Of a DNA stretch of 64,000 nucleotides, positions 8,367-17,207 are shown piece after piece. Position 1 is the stretch's first letter. Each line of letters opens with the position of its first letter. Below the pieces are notes generated by a model that did no database searches, was not told where the DNA came from, and saw nothing but the letters and a program-made list of their open reading frames with translations. The translations under genes and the position numbers were made by a program. This DNA comes from Desulfotruncus arcticus DSM 17038 (GTDB taxonomy: Bacteria > Bacillota > Desulfotomaculia > Desulfotomaculales > Desulfallaceae), in contig NZ_FOOX01000008.1 in the NCBI RefSeq assembly GCF_900113335.1, forward strand, positions 1 to 64,000, read 5' to 3'.

Positions 8367-8595
8367 AGCCCTATCCCCTTTAAATTTATTTATAATTATT
8401 TTTCTTTGTTGTTGCTTAATTTATTCTACCAATAAAACTAATCTATGATGCGACTTCTTATAGGTGTGCACCTTCTTATTGCCGCTACATGAATATTTCG
8501 CCACGTTTATTTTTTTGGGAGTATTTTTTAAATTCTTTTTTGAAAAGAATTATTTATTTTGCAATAGGTATAAAAGAGGTTATCCATAAATCAAT

Positions 8596-8636
8596 AAGAG
8601 CAAGCCTAATGTATTTAACACATTGGGCTTGCTCTT
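8596..8636. terminator. Terminator after the AraC-family gene
   Basis: A 16-base near-perfect stem (AAGAGCAAGCCTAATG against CATTGGGCTTGCTCTT) with a 9-base loop lies 17 bases beyond the AraC-type stop. Confidence 0.75.
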
Positions 8637-8652
8637 GTACGCTATTGCGAAT

Positions 8653-9561
8653 TTAATCACCACTTGCTATGGTTTTAAACCATATATCCATAGAAGCATC
8701 TTCAGAAGCATCATCCGATGAGGTATCCGAATACAGTTCTATCATGAAGGGCTCAGTTTTTATTTTATTTTTTAAAAGCCATGTATCGTACATATACTTA
8801 ACCGCTTTATCAAGAGCATCTGTCGTCAGAAGATGAAAATCCTCCGCTTCAAAAGTACAAACCACATAGCTTCCATTAGGCATTTCAAAATATTCAAATT
8901 CATTTTGAGTATTACTGCCGTTTGTCTCTGCACCAACAAAATATCGAAGATAACCTTCTCTTTCACTTGGCCTACCGACACCTATTTCATTTCCATCTTG
9001 CTTTATATTGTCAATGTCACTTTTTCTGATGTGAAAGTTATGCCATAATTCCGCCAGGAAGTCTATACTTGGGTTATCAGGAAACTTAGCATCAATAGAT
9101 AACCCAGCAAAATGGCGAGTTGAAAGTAACTTTCGGCGATTTACTTCTAAAACAATTCCATTCGCTACAAGTGGAACGTTTTCATCTACCAAGCGATACC
9201 GCATAGATAAGTCAGGCTTGATAAAATGTGTTAAAGGTCTTGGCTGTTTGCGGTAAGCATTGGGTGTCAAACCATATGCGTCCTTAAAAGATCGTGTAAA
9301 GGTTTCAGGATTTTCAAATCCCAACGCCAAGCTCACGTCAATTATACGGTCACCCCCACTGGCTAATAATGAAGCTGCATTTGCCAATCTACGTAGTTTG
9401 ACATATTCCATTACAGGCTTTCCAACTAACCGCCGAAATAATCTTTGATAATAAAAGGGTGATAAACATGCCATCTGTGATAGCTTTTGAATTTGAATAT
9501 CACTTGACAGGTTTTTTTCAATATAGTCTAAAGTTTGTTGTACCGGTTCCCACGATTCCAT
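8653..9561 (-). CDS. AraC-family regulator with GyrI-like ligand domain
   Basis: A 302-residue transcription regulator. Residues 1-105 hold the two helix-turn-helix units (SQMACLSPFYYQRLFRRLVG and DVSLALGFENPETFTRSFKD); residues 125-300 form a GyrI-like/SOUL-type small-molecule domain (YVVCTFEAEDF, ELYSD). This order, DNA-binding first and effector domain second, is that of the Rob/BmrR-like drug or stress responders. The start at 9561 is set by AGGAGGTG eight bases upstream; a longer start at 9591 would swallow it. No adjacent target gene is evident on the same strand, so it is a stand-alone regulator. Confidence 0.85.
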   Translation of the reverse strand: MESWEPVQQTLDYIEKNLSSDIQIQKLSQMACLSPFYYQRLFRRLVGKPVMEYVKLRRLANAASLLASGGDRIIDVSLALGFENPETFTRSFKDAYGLTPNAYRKQPRPLTHFIKPDLSMRYRLVDENVPLVANGIVLEVNRRKLLSTRHFAGLSIDAKFPDNPSIDFLAELWHNFHIRKSDIDNIKQDGNEIGVGRPSEREGYLRYFVGAETNGSNTQNEFEYFEMPNGSYVVCTFEAEDFHLLTTDALDKAVKYMYDTWLLKNKIKTEPFMIELYSDTSSDDASEDASMDIWFKTIASGD

Positions 9562-9913
9562 AGTATGTACACCTCCTACTTCCCCTATCATAACAGGATA
9601 TTCAAAAAATTTTCTTGATTTACAATGCCTAATTTGTATGCCTTCAGGTTACCATATAACAGCTCTTTAACCCGTCCGTCTGCGCCGACGCTCCGTAACG
9701 TAAAAATGGCCTCTGATAAAGGCCATAGAGCAGAACAGAACGATAGCTATGTTCTGCGGCTGTGACAAATTTTCCGTGCTTGACGGGCCACTTGGAAATG
9801 AAGTGGAGAACATCATCAAAGCAATCGATCCCGATAACAATAAGGTGTATTAAAATAAAAAATCCGGGCAAACAGGAAAGCCCGGATAATCTGCCCGAAA
9901 AGGCAGCCATTCG
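9562..9913. other. Intergenic region with hairpins and a 34-codon fragment
   Basis: Two hairpins are visible: ATGGCC / GGCCAT (9704-9724) and GCAGAACA / TGTTCTGC (9730-9758). On the plus strand 9749-9853 reads as a 34-residue peptide (MFCGCDKFSVLDG..., ending NNKVY) without a ribosome site. Its amino-acid mix looks protein-like, so it may be the tail of a lost gene. I found no other gene here. Confidence 0.35.
9862..9887 (-). terminator. Intrinsic terminator of the malic enzyme gene
   Basis: ATCCGGGC / GCCCGGAT with a 10-base loop; on the minus strand a T-rich tract follows. Confidence 0.82.
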
Positions 9914-11341
9914 TTAGAAAAGCAGATTTCCCTCGCCTTCTTCGTAAAGATATTTGCGGGACACATCCGTTATTCTAGCCGCATTTTCCACCGCCCGGGC
10001 TACAGCCGGGCAGACATCTTCGTTGAATATAGACGGGATAATATACTCCGCCGACATCTGATCGGGTTTTACAATCCCTGCCAAGGCTTGCGCTGCGGCA
10101 AGACACATATTATCGTTGATCATCCGGGCATGACAATCGAGCGCACCTCGAAAGACCCCGGGGAAAGCCAAGGCATTATTTATCTGGTTGGGGTAATCCG
10201 ACCTTCCGGTGGCAATTACCCCACATAGGTCATGAACTTCCTCCGGTTCAACCTCCGGGTCGGGGTTGGCCAGGGCAAATACAATTGGATTTGACGCCAT
10301 CCGCATAATATCAGCACGGTTTAATAAGTTGGCACTCGAGACCCCGATAAAAACATCGGCGCTGGAGACAGCTTCTTTTAAGCTGCTCTTTTGAAGGCTC
10401 CGGTTGGTATGCTCCGCCAACCACCTCTTGGATGCTTCTTGGGGCAGATTATCTCTTGAAATAGTACCTCTCCTGTCGCACACGATGATATCCTGCGCAC
10501 CGGCATCCATTAAAATTTTGGTGATCGCAACACCGGCCGCCCCCGCTCCGCTGATTACTATTTTAACACTTTCCAACTGTTTTCCAACAACCTTTAGGGA
10601 GTTTATCAACCCCGCCAGCGTTACAATGGCAGTACCATGCTGATCATCGTGAAAAACCGGTATGTCCAGCCTGCTTGTTAATTGTTTTTCAATCTCAAAA
10701 CAGCCCGGGGCGGCTATATCTTCAAGGTTTATGGCTCCAAAAGTGGGTGAACAGGCCAGAACGAAATCGATAATCTTTTCAGGTTCATGAACGTTCACGC
10801 ATAAAGGGATTGCATCTATTCCTGCAAATTTTTTAAATAATACAGCTTTACCCTCCATTACCGGAAGGGCGGCTTCCGGACCAACATTGCCCAGGCCAAG
10901 GACAGCCGAGCCATCGGTTATCACTGCCACTGTATTACCTTTCATGGTCAGGCGGTAGGCTTTTTCAGCATCTCCGGCTATGGCCGTGGAAACCCTGGCC
11001 ACTCCCGGCGTATAAATAAGTGATAAATCTTCCCGGCTCAGTATTTCCCTTTTAGCCCTGATCTCCATCTTTCCGCCAAGATGCCTTTGAAACACCCGGT
11101 CAATAACATGTAATACCTGGACACCCGGCAGCCTGTCAAGGGCTTCGACTACCCCGATAAGGCCGGCACGATTATTAACGGAAACCATTAGTTCTCTGAC
11201 CAGGTAATTTGCAGATGCCGAAACCAGGTCTATCGCCCCCAGATTACCACCCTCCCGGGCAATAACCTCAAGCACCCCGGCAAGCGTACCAGGCTGGTTT
11301 GCGAGTTGTAACCTAATGGTTATATTTAGTGACATAACCAA
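9914..11341 (-). CDS. NAD-type malic enzyme with N-terminal ACT domain
   Basis: Oxidatively decarboxylates malate to pyruvate. Residues 1-80 form an ACT-like ligand-binding domain ([19 protein letters not shown]). From about 95 the malic enzyme body starts: SLIYTPGVA, the [16 protein letters not shown] segment, [18 protein letters not shown] with metal ligands, and the Rossmann motif [11 protein letters not shown]. The short bacterial form plus ACT totals 475 residues. TTG at 11341 is used because AGGAGG is 8 bases upstream; an ATG two codons later is 14 bases away. Two inverted repeats lie just upstream. The ACT domain suggests allosteric control by a small metabolite, probably an amino acid. 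Confidence 0.87.
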   Translation of the reverse strand: MVMSLNITIRLQLANQPGTLAGVLEVIAREGGNLGAIDLVSASANYLVRELMVSVNNRAGLIGVVEALDRLPGVQVLHVIDRVFQRHLGGKMEIRAKREILSREDLSLIYTPGVARVSTAIAGDAEKAYRLTMKGNTVAVITDGSAVLGLGNVGPEAALPVMEGKAVLFKKFAGIDAIPLCVNVHEPEKIIDFVLACSPTFGAINLEDIAAPGCFEIEKQLTSRLDIPVFHDDQHGTAIVTLAGLINSLKVVGKQLESVKIVISGAGAAGVAITKILMDAGAQDIIVCDRRGTISRDNLPQEASKRWLAEHTNRSLQKSSLKEAVSSADVFIGVSSANLLNRADIMRMASNPIVFALANPDPEVEPEEVHDLCGVIATGRSDYPNQINNALAFPGVFRGALDCHARMINDNMCLAAAQALAGIVKPDQMSAEYIIPSIFNEDVCPAVARAVENAARITDVSRKYLYEEGEGNLLF

Positions 11342-11354
11342 TGTAACCGCCTCC

Positions 11355-11437
11355 TAAAAAACGCGCGTTTAATCAATTCCCTTAGCGCGCGCGTTTTAAT
11401 ACTTTATTCCTTAGCCCTTGCCATATACATGGCAAGG
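11355..11437. promoter_or_regulatory. Two inverted repeats upstream of the malic enzyme
   Basis: AAAACGCGCG / CGCGCGTTTT (about 11358-11397) would form a hairpin in the 5 prime leader, and CCTTGCCAT-N4-ATGGCAAGG (11416-11437) is a clean operator-like dyad. The second is the better candidate repressor site. Confidence 0.4.
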
Positions 11438-11537
11438 TATACTATCCTAAAGTGTAATACAATTTACAAGGTTAAAATATTATCTCTCCAAGCCGGATAG
11501 CCCATTCTAATGCGGTACCATATAAATTTTCATGTAA

Positions 11538-11753
11538 TTAGCTCTTTTTCATCCGCCTAACTGCCGCAATGTGTCTGCAGGCAAAACCGGGATTAACCCG
11601 CGAGCGGAATCGAAAAGTGCAGCATTCACAGGTATTTTCAGTTGCTTTTAATTCCCAGCGGCAGTCATAGTCGGTTACCAGTGCCTCATTTTCATTTATA
11701 AAATACACTACCAGTTCATCAACAAAATATGGCTCGCCAATTTTAACTGTCAT
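11538..11753 (-). CDS. Small SWIM-type zinc-finger protein
   Basis: A 71-residue protein. ENTCECCTFRFRS followed by PGFACRHI gives the CxCxnCxH pattern of SWIM zinc fingers, which in other proteins bind DNA or protein partners. The start at 11753 (MTVKIGEPYFV) follows AAGGATGG by a normal distance; upstream in-frame ATGs have no ribosome site. It stands alone between the malic enzyme and a divergent hypothetical gene and may act with neither. Stand-alone SWIM domains of this size are common in Firmicutes and archaea without assigned function. Confidence 0.65.
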   Translation of the reverse strand: MTVKIGEPYFVDELVVYFINENEALVTDYDCRWELKATENTCECCTFRFRSRVNPGFACRHIAAVRRMKKS

Positions 11754-11896
11754 TTTAACCATCCTTTTTAAAATCATTATTTCATAGATAATATTCAACA
11801 TAATCAACCGACATCCTGTTGACCATAGATGTTAAGCATTTATAATTATTATAAGGGTATGCTATATAAGCATCGTTTGCCAGGGGGGGATATTAC

Positions 11897-12793
11897 ATGC
11901 TGCAATCTCCGAAATTGCTAAACCCTGCCCAGGTTTGTAATGCTCTGGACATTACACCAGGCAACGTCAAAAGGTTAACCATGGGAGGATACCTGGAAGT
12001 AAAGGGACAGTTACAGTTTAAAAATGGGTTAATGAATCTTTTTAACAGTGAACAGGTTGAGATCTTGATTCCTAAGATGCCTAGAATTAAACAATCCTGG
12101 GAGAGATCTGACAATAACCGCTATGGAGCCAACCGCCTTGCCAGTACAAGACAGCAAGAGCATAAATCTTTCCAATATATGATGAAGCTGAAAGAAAATT
12201 ACTTTAATGAAATTGAACACTTTCCGACAACCGAAAAAGAACTGCTGGAAGCCTGTTTTTACCTTTATCACCTTAACCATTATGCCAAAGCTGGAAATCC
12301 CTATTTATATGATCTAAAGGAACTGGTGCTGCGTTCTTTTGTCCGCAGCCACCTTAATAAGAATAACCTGCTAAAGGTACATTTTATTGAGGGGGACAAT
12401 AAAATGCTGCTCTGTCCCAACTGCAAGGCCAAAGCGGAGGACCGGAACCTTAGCTATGTTGAGTATCTGGAGAAAACGGGGGGCTGTCCGGCCTGCGCCA
12501 GGGAGTATAAATACTATAGCCTATACGAATTTATTATTGCTTACCGTGATTATCTTTTTTGTTTTCACACTCCTTATAAAACAGCTAAAAGGTGGTTTGA
12601 CCGCACCCACCTGCCCCCTCATAAAAACAGCCCCCGGCGTGAAGGGGCGTATGCCTTTGGCAGAGCCATATATAATGCGGAGGCACGGGCTGTTGAGCTG
12701 CTTGAGGTTGTGCAAAAATTGCAGGACTTCCTTGCCGCATATGGCATTAAACCGTTAATTGAAACTAAAAGGTTGAACGCAGCAAGGGTCTAA
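11897..12793 (+). CDS. Hypothetical protein with HTH and zinc-ribbon-like region
   Basis: A 298-residue protein that I cannot assign. The first 60 residues (LLNPAQVCNALDITPGNVKRL) resemble a MerR/excisionase-like helix-turn-helix. Residues 95-150 are helical. LLCPNCKAKAEDRN and GGCPACAREY (about 172-200) form a CxxC-x-CxxC pair, likely a zinc ribbon. The C-terminal third is basic with KTAKRWFDR and HLPPHKNSPRREGAYAFGRA. Taken together this suggests a nucleic-acid-binding protein. GGGGGG precedes the ATG. It ends in a hairpin shared with the convergent thioredoxin-like gene; the two frames overlap by four bases. Confidence 0.6.
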   Translation: MLQSPKLLNPAQVCNALDITPGNVKRLTMGGYLEVKGQLQFKNGLMNLFNSEQVEILIPKMPRIKQSWERSDNNRYGANRLASTRQQEHKSFQYMMKLKENYFNEIEHFPTTEKELLEACFYLYHLNHYAKAGNPYLYDLKELVLRSFVRSHLNKNNLLKVHFIEGDNKMLLCPNCKAKAEDRNLSYVEYLEKTGGCPACAREYKYYSLYEFIIAYRDYLFCFHTPYKTAKRWFDRTHLPPHKNSPRREGAYAFGRAIYNAEARAVELLEVVQKLQDFLAAYGIKPLIETKRLNAARV

Positions 12794-12810
12794 TCTGTGA
12801 TTAGACCCTT
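12784..12810. terminator. Two-way hairpin lying across both stop codons
   Basis: AAGGGTCTAATC, a 3-base loop and GATTAGACCCTT. The stem contains the TAA of the plus-strand gene and the TAG of the minus-strand gene and still codes for the last residues of both. Confidence 0.7.
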
Positions 12811-13362
12811 GGCCTTTTCATAGCTGATCGGGCCGGATTCTGCGTAGATAACCTGACCCTGCGGGTTTAAAATGATAGTTGTGGGGATCCCGCGGATGCC
12901 ATATACCATGGCCACATCGGCCCGGGTATCCAGATAAACCGGGATGGAATAACCATGTTTCCTTAGATATGCTGTAACATCATCTACAGACTTTTCCTGT
13001 GCGGCTATATTAATAAAAATGAATTTAACATTTTTGTTGGCATACTCAAGATACAGTTTATTTAACTCGGGCATCTCTTCCTGACAGGGAGGGCACCAGG
13101 TGTTCCAAAAATTAATAAAAATATATTGGTCCTTAATCTCTGATAATGCCACCGGCTCACTGTCTTTACTGATTAAGAAAAAGTCAGGGGGCACCTTGTC
13201 CGGCTGGACTGTCTTTTGCTCCCCGGGTGCGGTTAACGAGACTTCACCCGCAAGCTTGCCCTCCCCAACCTCTGGTTCCGACTCCGGTCCCGGCTTAGCC
13301 AGCCACATGCCGACAGCCACGATAACTACTACCACGAAGGCCGTAAGAATTTTAGGTTTCAT
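12790..13362 (-). CDS. TlpA/ResA-like thiol-disulfide oxidoreductase
   Basis: A 190-residue exported thioredoxin-like protein. A single N-terminal hydrophobic segment (residues 4-21) anchors or exports it. The thioredoxin fold begins near residue 55; the active site is FWNTWCPPCQEEMPELN (Cys 91 and Cys 94), and the cis-proline loop is GIRGIPTTIILN. ResA/TlpA proteins reduce disulfides outside the membrane, often in cytochrome c maturation. The CcdA-like gene 100 bases downstream on the same strand would supply electrons. AGGAGA lies 7 bases before the ATG. Confidence 0.85.
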   Translation of the reverse strand: MKPKILTAFVVVVIVAVGMWLAKPGPESEPEVGEGKLAGEVSLTAPGEQKTVQPDKVPPDFFLISKDSEPVALSEIKDQYIFINFWNTWCPPCQEEMPELNKLYLEYANKNVKFIFINIAAQEKSVDDVTAYLRKHGYSIPVYLDTRADVAMVYGIRGIPTTIILNPQGQVIYAESGPISYEKAKGLITD

Positions 13363-13462
13363 GCTGCCATTCTCCTATCCTGAAAAATTTTTCACGTTAC
13401 TTGTATCTGGCGCTCCGGCGGTTGTCCCCTGATCGCCGGTGCCGCGTTAGCGGCATTATTAA

Positions 13463-14161
13463 TTAGTAAAACAATAACATCAGCTTATCCCATTGACCGG
13501 TTATCAACAATATGCCCATTGCTATTAAAAGCCCGCCGCTGATTGCGTTAATGAAAGGCAAAATCCGCGTTAAATTAGACAGCCCTTTGTGAATATAGCC
13601 AATACCCAGCGCCGCTGCCATAAATGGAATTGCCAGACCAAGAGAATAAAAGGTCAACAGCAAAATTCCCCGACCCAATGTCTGAGTGCTGCCTGCCAGC
13701 AGCAGTATCGAAGCCAAAACCGGCCCAACGCAAGGAGTCCAACCGGCGGCAAAAGACATTCCAAAAGCAAAAGCCCCGGTCCAGCCCGTAAGCCCTTGTC
13801 CCAAACGCCATCCGGATTGGCGGTAAAACAGTTTTACAGGTATTATTTCACTTATATGAAGACCAAAAACTATTAGTATTACACCAGCAACGCGAGATAA
13901 AATCAACTGATTTTTAACCAGCCATTGTCCTATACCGCTGGCTGCCGCTCCCATTGCTATAAACAAAATGCTAAACCCCAAAATAAAACCTACACTATTT
14001 CGAACCGCGGCATTACGGGACAGGGTTTCAGTATTACCGGCGCCGGAACCGGTTATAAATGAAAGATAGCCCGGCAAAAGAGGTAAAACACATGGCGAAA
14101 GAAAAGACAGCAGACCGAATAAAAAAGCTGCACCCGCATTGATAACAAATGAATTATCCAT
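13463..14161 (-). CDS. ccdA: CcdA-type membrane electron transporter
   Basis: A 232-residue membrane protein with six predicted spans. The two conserved cysteine-proline sites are seen in LSFLSPCVLPLLPGY (span 1) and FAAGWTPCVGPVLAS (span 4), as in CcdA/DsbD core domains, which carry reducing equivalents from cytoplasmic thioredoxin to extracytoplasmic thiol proteins. It is transcribed upstream of the TlpA-like gene, which would be its partner. A GC-rich hairpin lies in the 100-base gap between them. The ribosome site is weak (GGGG about 11 bases from ATG). Confidence 0.85.
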   Translation of the reverse strand: MDNSFVINAGAAFLFGLLSFLSPCVLPLLPGYLSFITGSGAGNTETLSRNAAVRNSVGFILGFSILFIAMGAAASGIGQWLVKNQLILSRVAGVILIVFGLHISEIIPVKLFYRQSGWRLGQGLTGWTGAFAFGMSFAAGWTPCVGPVLASILLLAGSTQTLGRGILLLTFYSLGLAIPFMAAALGIGYIHKGLSNLTRILPFINAISGGLLIAMGILLITGQWDKLMLLFY

Positions 14162-14273
14162 CTTATCACGACCCCGATATTTTTTTAAATTATTATAATT
14201 TAAAATTAATTATATGTTTGAAATTTTACCTCATTTTGTGTTAGAATTTTTTTAACATTTTTTACTTTTTCAA

Positions 14274-14287
14274 TGAATGACCATTCA
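14274..14287. promoter_or_regulatory. FadR-like operator
   Basis: TGAATG-AC-CATTCA is a perfect 6-2-6 dyad 24 bases before the acyl-CoA ligase start. TetR-type FadR regulators of Firmicutes bind TGAATGA...TCATTCA sites in fatty-acid degradation genes. The match is inferred by eye. Confidence 0.5.
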
Positions 14288-14311
14288 CTCAACTATCAAA
14301 GGAGGTTTTAC

Positions 14312-16000
14312 ATGGATTACATTGAACATTTTTGGCACAATTATTATCCTGAAGGAGTACCCAAACAAGTTGCTATCCCCGGCGTACCTTTATATCACTT
14401 TCTTGAACAAGCCAGCGCCAAACACCCTTCCAGCCTGGCGACCATCTTTATGGGCAATAAACTTACATTTGCCCAGCTTAAGGATAAAGTTGACCGTTTT
14501 GCCGCAGGGCTGCACAGCCTGGGTATAAAAAAAGGTGACCGCGTTGCCATCATGCTGCCGAACTGTCCTCAAACAATAATTTCATATTACGCTGTAATCA
14601 GGCTGGGCGCTATCGCTGTGATGACAAATCCCCTTTACATGGAAAGAGAATTATCGCATCAGCTTAAGGATTCCGGCGCGGAAACAATTATTTTTCTTGA
14701 CGCGTTATCTGCCAAGGTTTTGAATGTGCTGCCCCAAACCCCGGTAAAAAATATGATTGTTACCGGAATCCAGGATTTCTTACCCCTACCCCTTAATTTG
14801 CTTTATCCCATGAAAGCAAAAAAGCAGGGCATGAGCCTGGAAGTTCCTCAAAACCAAGGAATTATCAAATTCAAAGAGCTGCTGCAAAAAAACGCCCCTT
14901 TCACCCAAACTGTTGCCATAAACCCCGCAACGGATCTGGCACTGCTCCAATACACCGGGGGCACAACCGGACTGTCCAAGGGCGCCATGTTAACTCATGA
15001 AAACCTGGTGGCCAACGTTGTGCAGGTCCGGTCCTGGCTGCCTGACTGCCAGGAAGGTGGAGAAAGAATATTTGGAGCACTTCCATTCTTTCATGTTTTT
15101 GGGATGACGGTAATAATGAATTTTGCTGTCTTGACTTGTTCCACAATGATACTGGTTCCCCGCTTTGAAATTGACACCGTGCTCAAGCAAATCAGCAAAT
15201 ATAAGCCAACCTTGTTTCCCGGCGCTCCAACCATGTATGTCGCTGTTATATCCCACCCCGATATTAAAAAATACGACATTTCCTCCATCAAGGCCTGCAT
15301 CAGCGGGGCAGCTCCACTGCCGGTTGAAGTACAGGATAAATTTGAAAGCCTTACCGGCGGGAAGCTAGTTGAAGGTTACGGTCTGACTGAGAGCTCTCCG
15401 GTTACACATAGCAACCCTATATACGGGGAGAGAGTCTTTGGCTCTATCGGCCAGCCGCTGCCAAACACCAATGTTAAAATAATGGATCTGGAAACGGGCA
15501 CAACAGAAGTACCGCTGGGTGAAGTGGGTGAGCTTTGCATCCAGGGCCCGCAGGTAATGAAAGGCTACTGGAATATGCCTGACGAAACAAATCAAACGCT
15601 GCGTAATGGCTGGCTATTTACAGGCGACATGGCGCGCATGGATGAAAAAGGCTTCACCTACATAGTTGATCGCAAAAAAGATATGGTTATAGCCGGCGGC
15701 TACAATATTTACCCCAGGGAAGTTGAAGAAGTACTATATGAGCACCCCAAAGTTAAGGAAGCTGTAGTAGCCGGCGTCCCTGACCCATACCGGGGTGAAA
15801 CCCTCAAAGCTTATATAGTTCTTAAACAAGACCAGCAGGCAACAGAGGATGAACTAATTCAATTCTGCAATAAAAACCTGGCCAAATACAAAGTACCCAA
15901 GAAAATAGAATTCCGGCCGGAATTGCCCAAAACTATGGTAGGCAAAATATTGCGCCGGATTCTGGTGGAGGAAGAGAAGGCCAAGATGAGCAAGAATTAA
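14312..16000 (+). CDS. fadD: Long-chain acyl-CoA ligase (AMP-forming)
   Basis: A 562-residue member of the ANL superfamily that activates a fatty acid to acyl-AMP and then acyl-CoA. The P-loop-like YTGGTTGLSKGAMLTHENL (about 208-226), YGLTESSPVTHSN, TGDMARMDEKGF, DRKKDMVIAGGYNIYPREVEE and the final lysine motif PKTMVGKILRR are intact. ATG 14312 follows AAAGGAGG by six bases; the upstream ATG at 14273 overlaps the FadR-like dyad and is not used. The size and ITGLAPL-type spacing fit medium to long chains. It is monocistronic and ends in a terminator. Confidence 0.88.
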   Translation: MDYIEHFWHNYYPEGVPKQVAIPGVPLYHFLEQASAKHPSSLATIFMGNKLTFAQLKDKVDRFAAGLHSLGIKKGDRVAIMLPNCPQTIISYYAVIRLGAIAVMTNPLYMERELSHQLKDSGAETIIFLDALSAKVLNVLPQTPVKNMIVTGIQDFLPLPLNLLYPMKAKKQGMSLEVPQNQGIIKFKELLQKNAPFTQTVAINPATDLALLQYTGGTTGLSKGAMLTHENLVANVVQVRSWLPDCQEGGERIFGALPFFHVFGMTVIMNFAVLTCSTMILVPRFEIDTVLKQISKYKPTLFPGAPTMYVAVISHPDIKKYDISSIKACISGAAPLPVEVQDKFESLTGGKLVEGYGLTESSPVTHSNPIYGERVFGSIGQPLPNTNVKIMDLETGTTEVPLGEVGELCIQGPQVMKGYWNMPDETNQTLRNGWLFTGDMARMDEKGFTYIVDRKKDMVIAGGYNIYPREVEEVLYEHPKVKEAVVAGVPDPYRGETLKAYIVLKQDQQATEDELIQFCNKNLAKYKVPKKIEFRPELPKTMVGKILRRILVEEEKAKMSKN

Positions 16001-16052
16001 CAATGTTGATTGTTCAAATGCCTAGCGTGATAAACCGCAAAACAGATAAAAG

Positions 16053-16076
16053 AAGCGGCCTACACAGCCGCTTTTT
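16053..16076 (+). terminator. Intrinsic terminator of the acyl-CoA ligase
   Basis: AAGCGGC, 7-base loop, GCCGCTT, then T5. Confidence 0.85.
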
Positions 16077-16099
16077 GCTTGCTAATAAAGAAGACTATA

Positions 16100-17203
16100 C
16101 TAACACACCCCGGCAACAACCATGTTCTTTCCTTCCGATTTAGCTTTATACAAAGCATTGTCGGCAGATCTTACCAGGTCACCCAGTACCGCATAACTTC
16201 CAACAGTGGCGACACCAATAGATACCGTAACCTTTCTTTTAAAATTATCGCAATTCTCTATCGCCCGGCAAATTTTATTGCCTGTTTCAACACCCTCATC
16301 AATCATAGCCCCGGGCATGATCACCGCCATCTCCTCGCCTCCATAGCGGCAGCATACGCCTTTATCCCCGACTACGGATTTAACCAACAGGGAGATGTTT
16401 TTTAGAACTATATCCCCTTCCGGGTGACCAAAAGTATCATTGTAACTTTTAAAGTCATCCACATCCAGCATCAGCAGCGTAAGTTTTTGGATCGTGCCCC
16501 TGATATTATAAAGCTCTCTCTCAATTCTTTCATAAAAATATCTGTGATTATACAGGCCGGTTAAAGCGTCTGTAATAGAAAGGCTTACCAGTTTACTGTT
16601 CAAGATTACGTTTTCTAAAGTTAAACCAATTTGCATCGCATAAAGCTCCATAATCATCAGCAAAGTGTCTTCATCAGGAATATCACTCTTGCCATAGGCG
16701 CATAAAACACCATATGGATTGCCATTGCTCTCATAAAGCGTACACACCTGCAAATCAGTTGTGACGCAATCATAACAACCCTCCGGGCAAAACCCCTCTG
16801 TGTGCATATCTTTAACCAGCAGCACTCTGTCCTTTAAGGCCGTATTAAAAGCCCTAACAACAGAATCGCATAAGACAGGTACATTATTGATGTCCTTATT
16901 CTTAACGATTAAAGTTTTATAATTATGATCTTCCAACTTAAACAAACCGCACTTGGGAATACCAGTTATTTGCTCAAATCCATTGACAATACTGTTGTAA
17001 ATTGTATCAAGGTTTTGTTCACCGGCAATTTGAGCAGTAATCCAGTTTAAATTTGTCAACTTTTCGTTGATTTTTTCCAGTAGATTAATTCGCTCGTCAA
17101 TCGAATGCTTGCCTGACAAAACGCTCCCCCATTTAAGTAAAATACTAAATGTAAATTTCTTCTTTTTCCTCTTAAAACCTGCCGTTAAAAAATTTTTTGT
17201 CAT
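16100..17203 (-). CDS. GAF-GGDEF protein, putative diguanylate cyclase
   Basis: A 367-residue cytoplasmic protein. Residues 55-200 form a GAF-like sensory domain that carries an unusual cluster FCPEGCYDCVTTDLQVC (Cys near 141-155), which could hold a metal or [Fe-S] centre. Residues 205-365 are a GGDEF domain (DALTGLYNHRYF, LLMLDVDDFKSYND, CCRYGGEEMAVIMP). The active-site signature is GGEEM rather than GGEEF. It starts 4 bases after the hypF stop and is probably co-transcribed with the hyp operon, which links c-di-GMP signalling to hydrogenase expression. No clear ribosome site is seen (TAATATAATG context), so translation may depend on coupling to hypF. Confidence 0.8.
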   Translation of the reverse strand: MTKNFLTAGFKRKKKKFTFSILLKWGSVLSGKHSIDERINLLEKINEKLTNLNWITAQIAGEQNLDTIYNSIVNGFEQITGIPKCGLFKLEDHNYKTLIVKNKDINNVPVLCDSVVRAFNTALKDRVLLVKDMHTEGFCPEGCYDCVTTDLQVCTLYESNGNPYGVLCAYGKSDIPDEDTLLMIMELYAMQIGLTLENVILNSKLVSLSITDALTGLYNHRYFYERIERELYNIRGTIQKLTLLMLDVDDFKSYNDTFGHPEGDIVLKNISLLVKSVVGDKGVCCRYGGEEMAVIMPGAMIDEGVETGNKICRAIENCDNFKRKVTVSIGVATVGSYAVLGDLVRSADNALYKAKSEGKNMVVAGVC

Positions 17204-17207
17204 TATA

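Noticed and set aside
9644..9910. 88-codon minus-strand frame after the malic enzyme
   Set aside because: It runs across the malic enzyme terminator and two hairpins and has no ribosome site.
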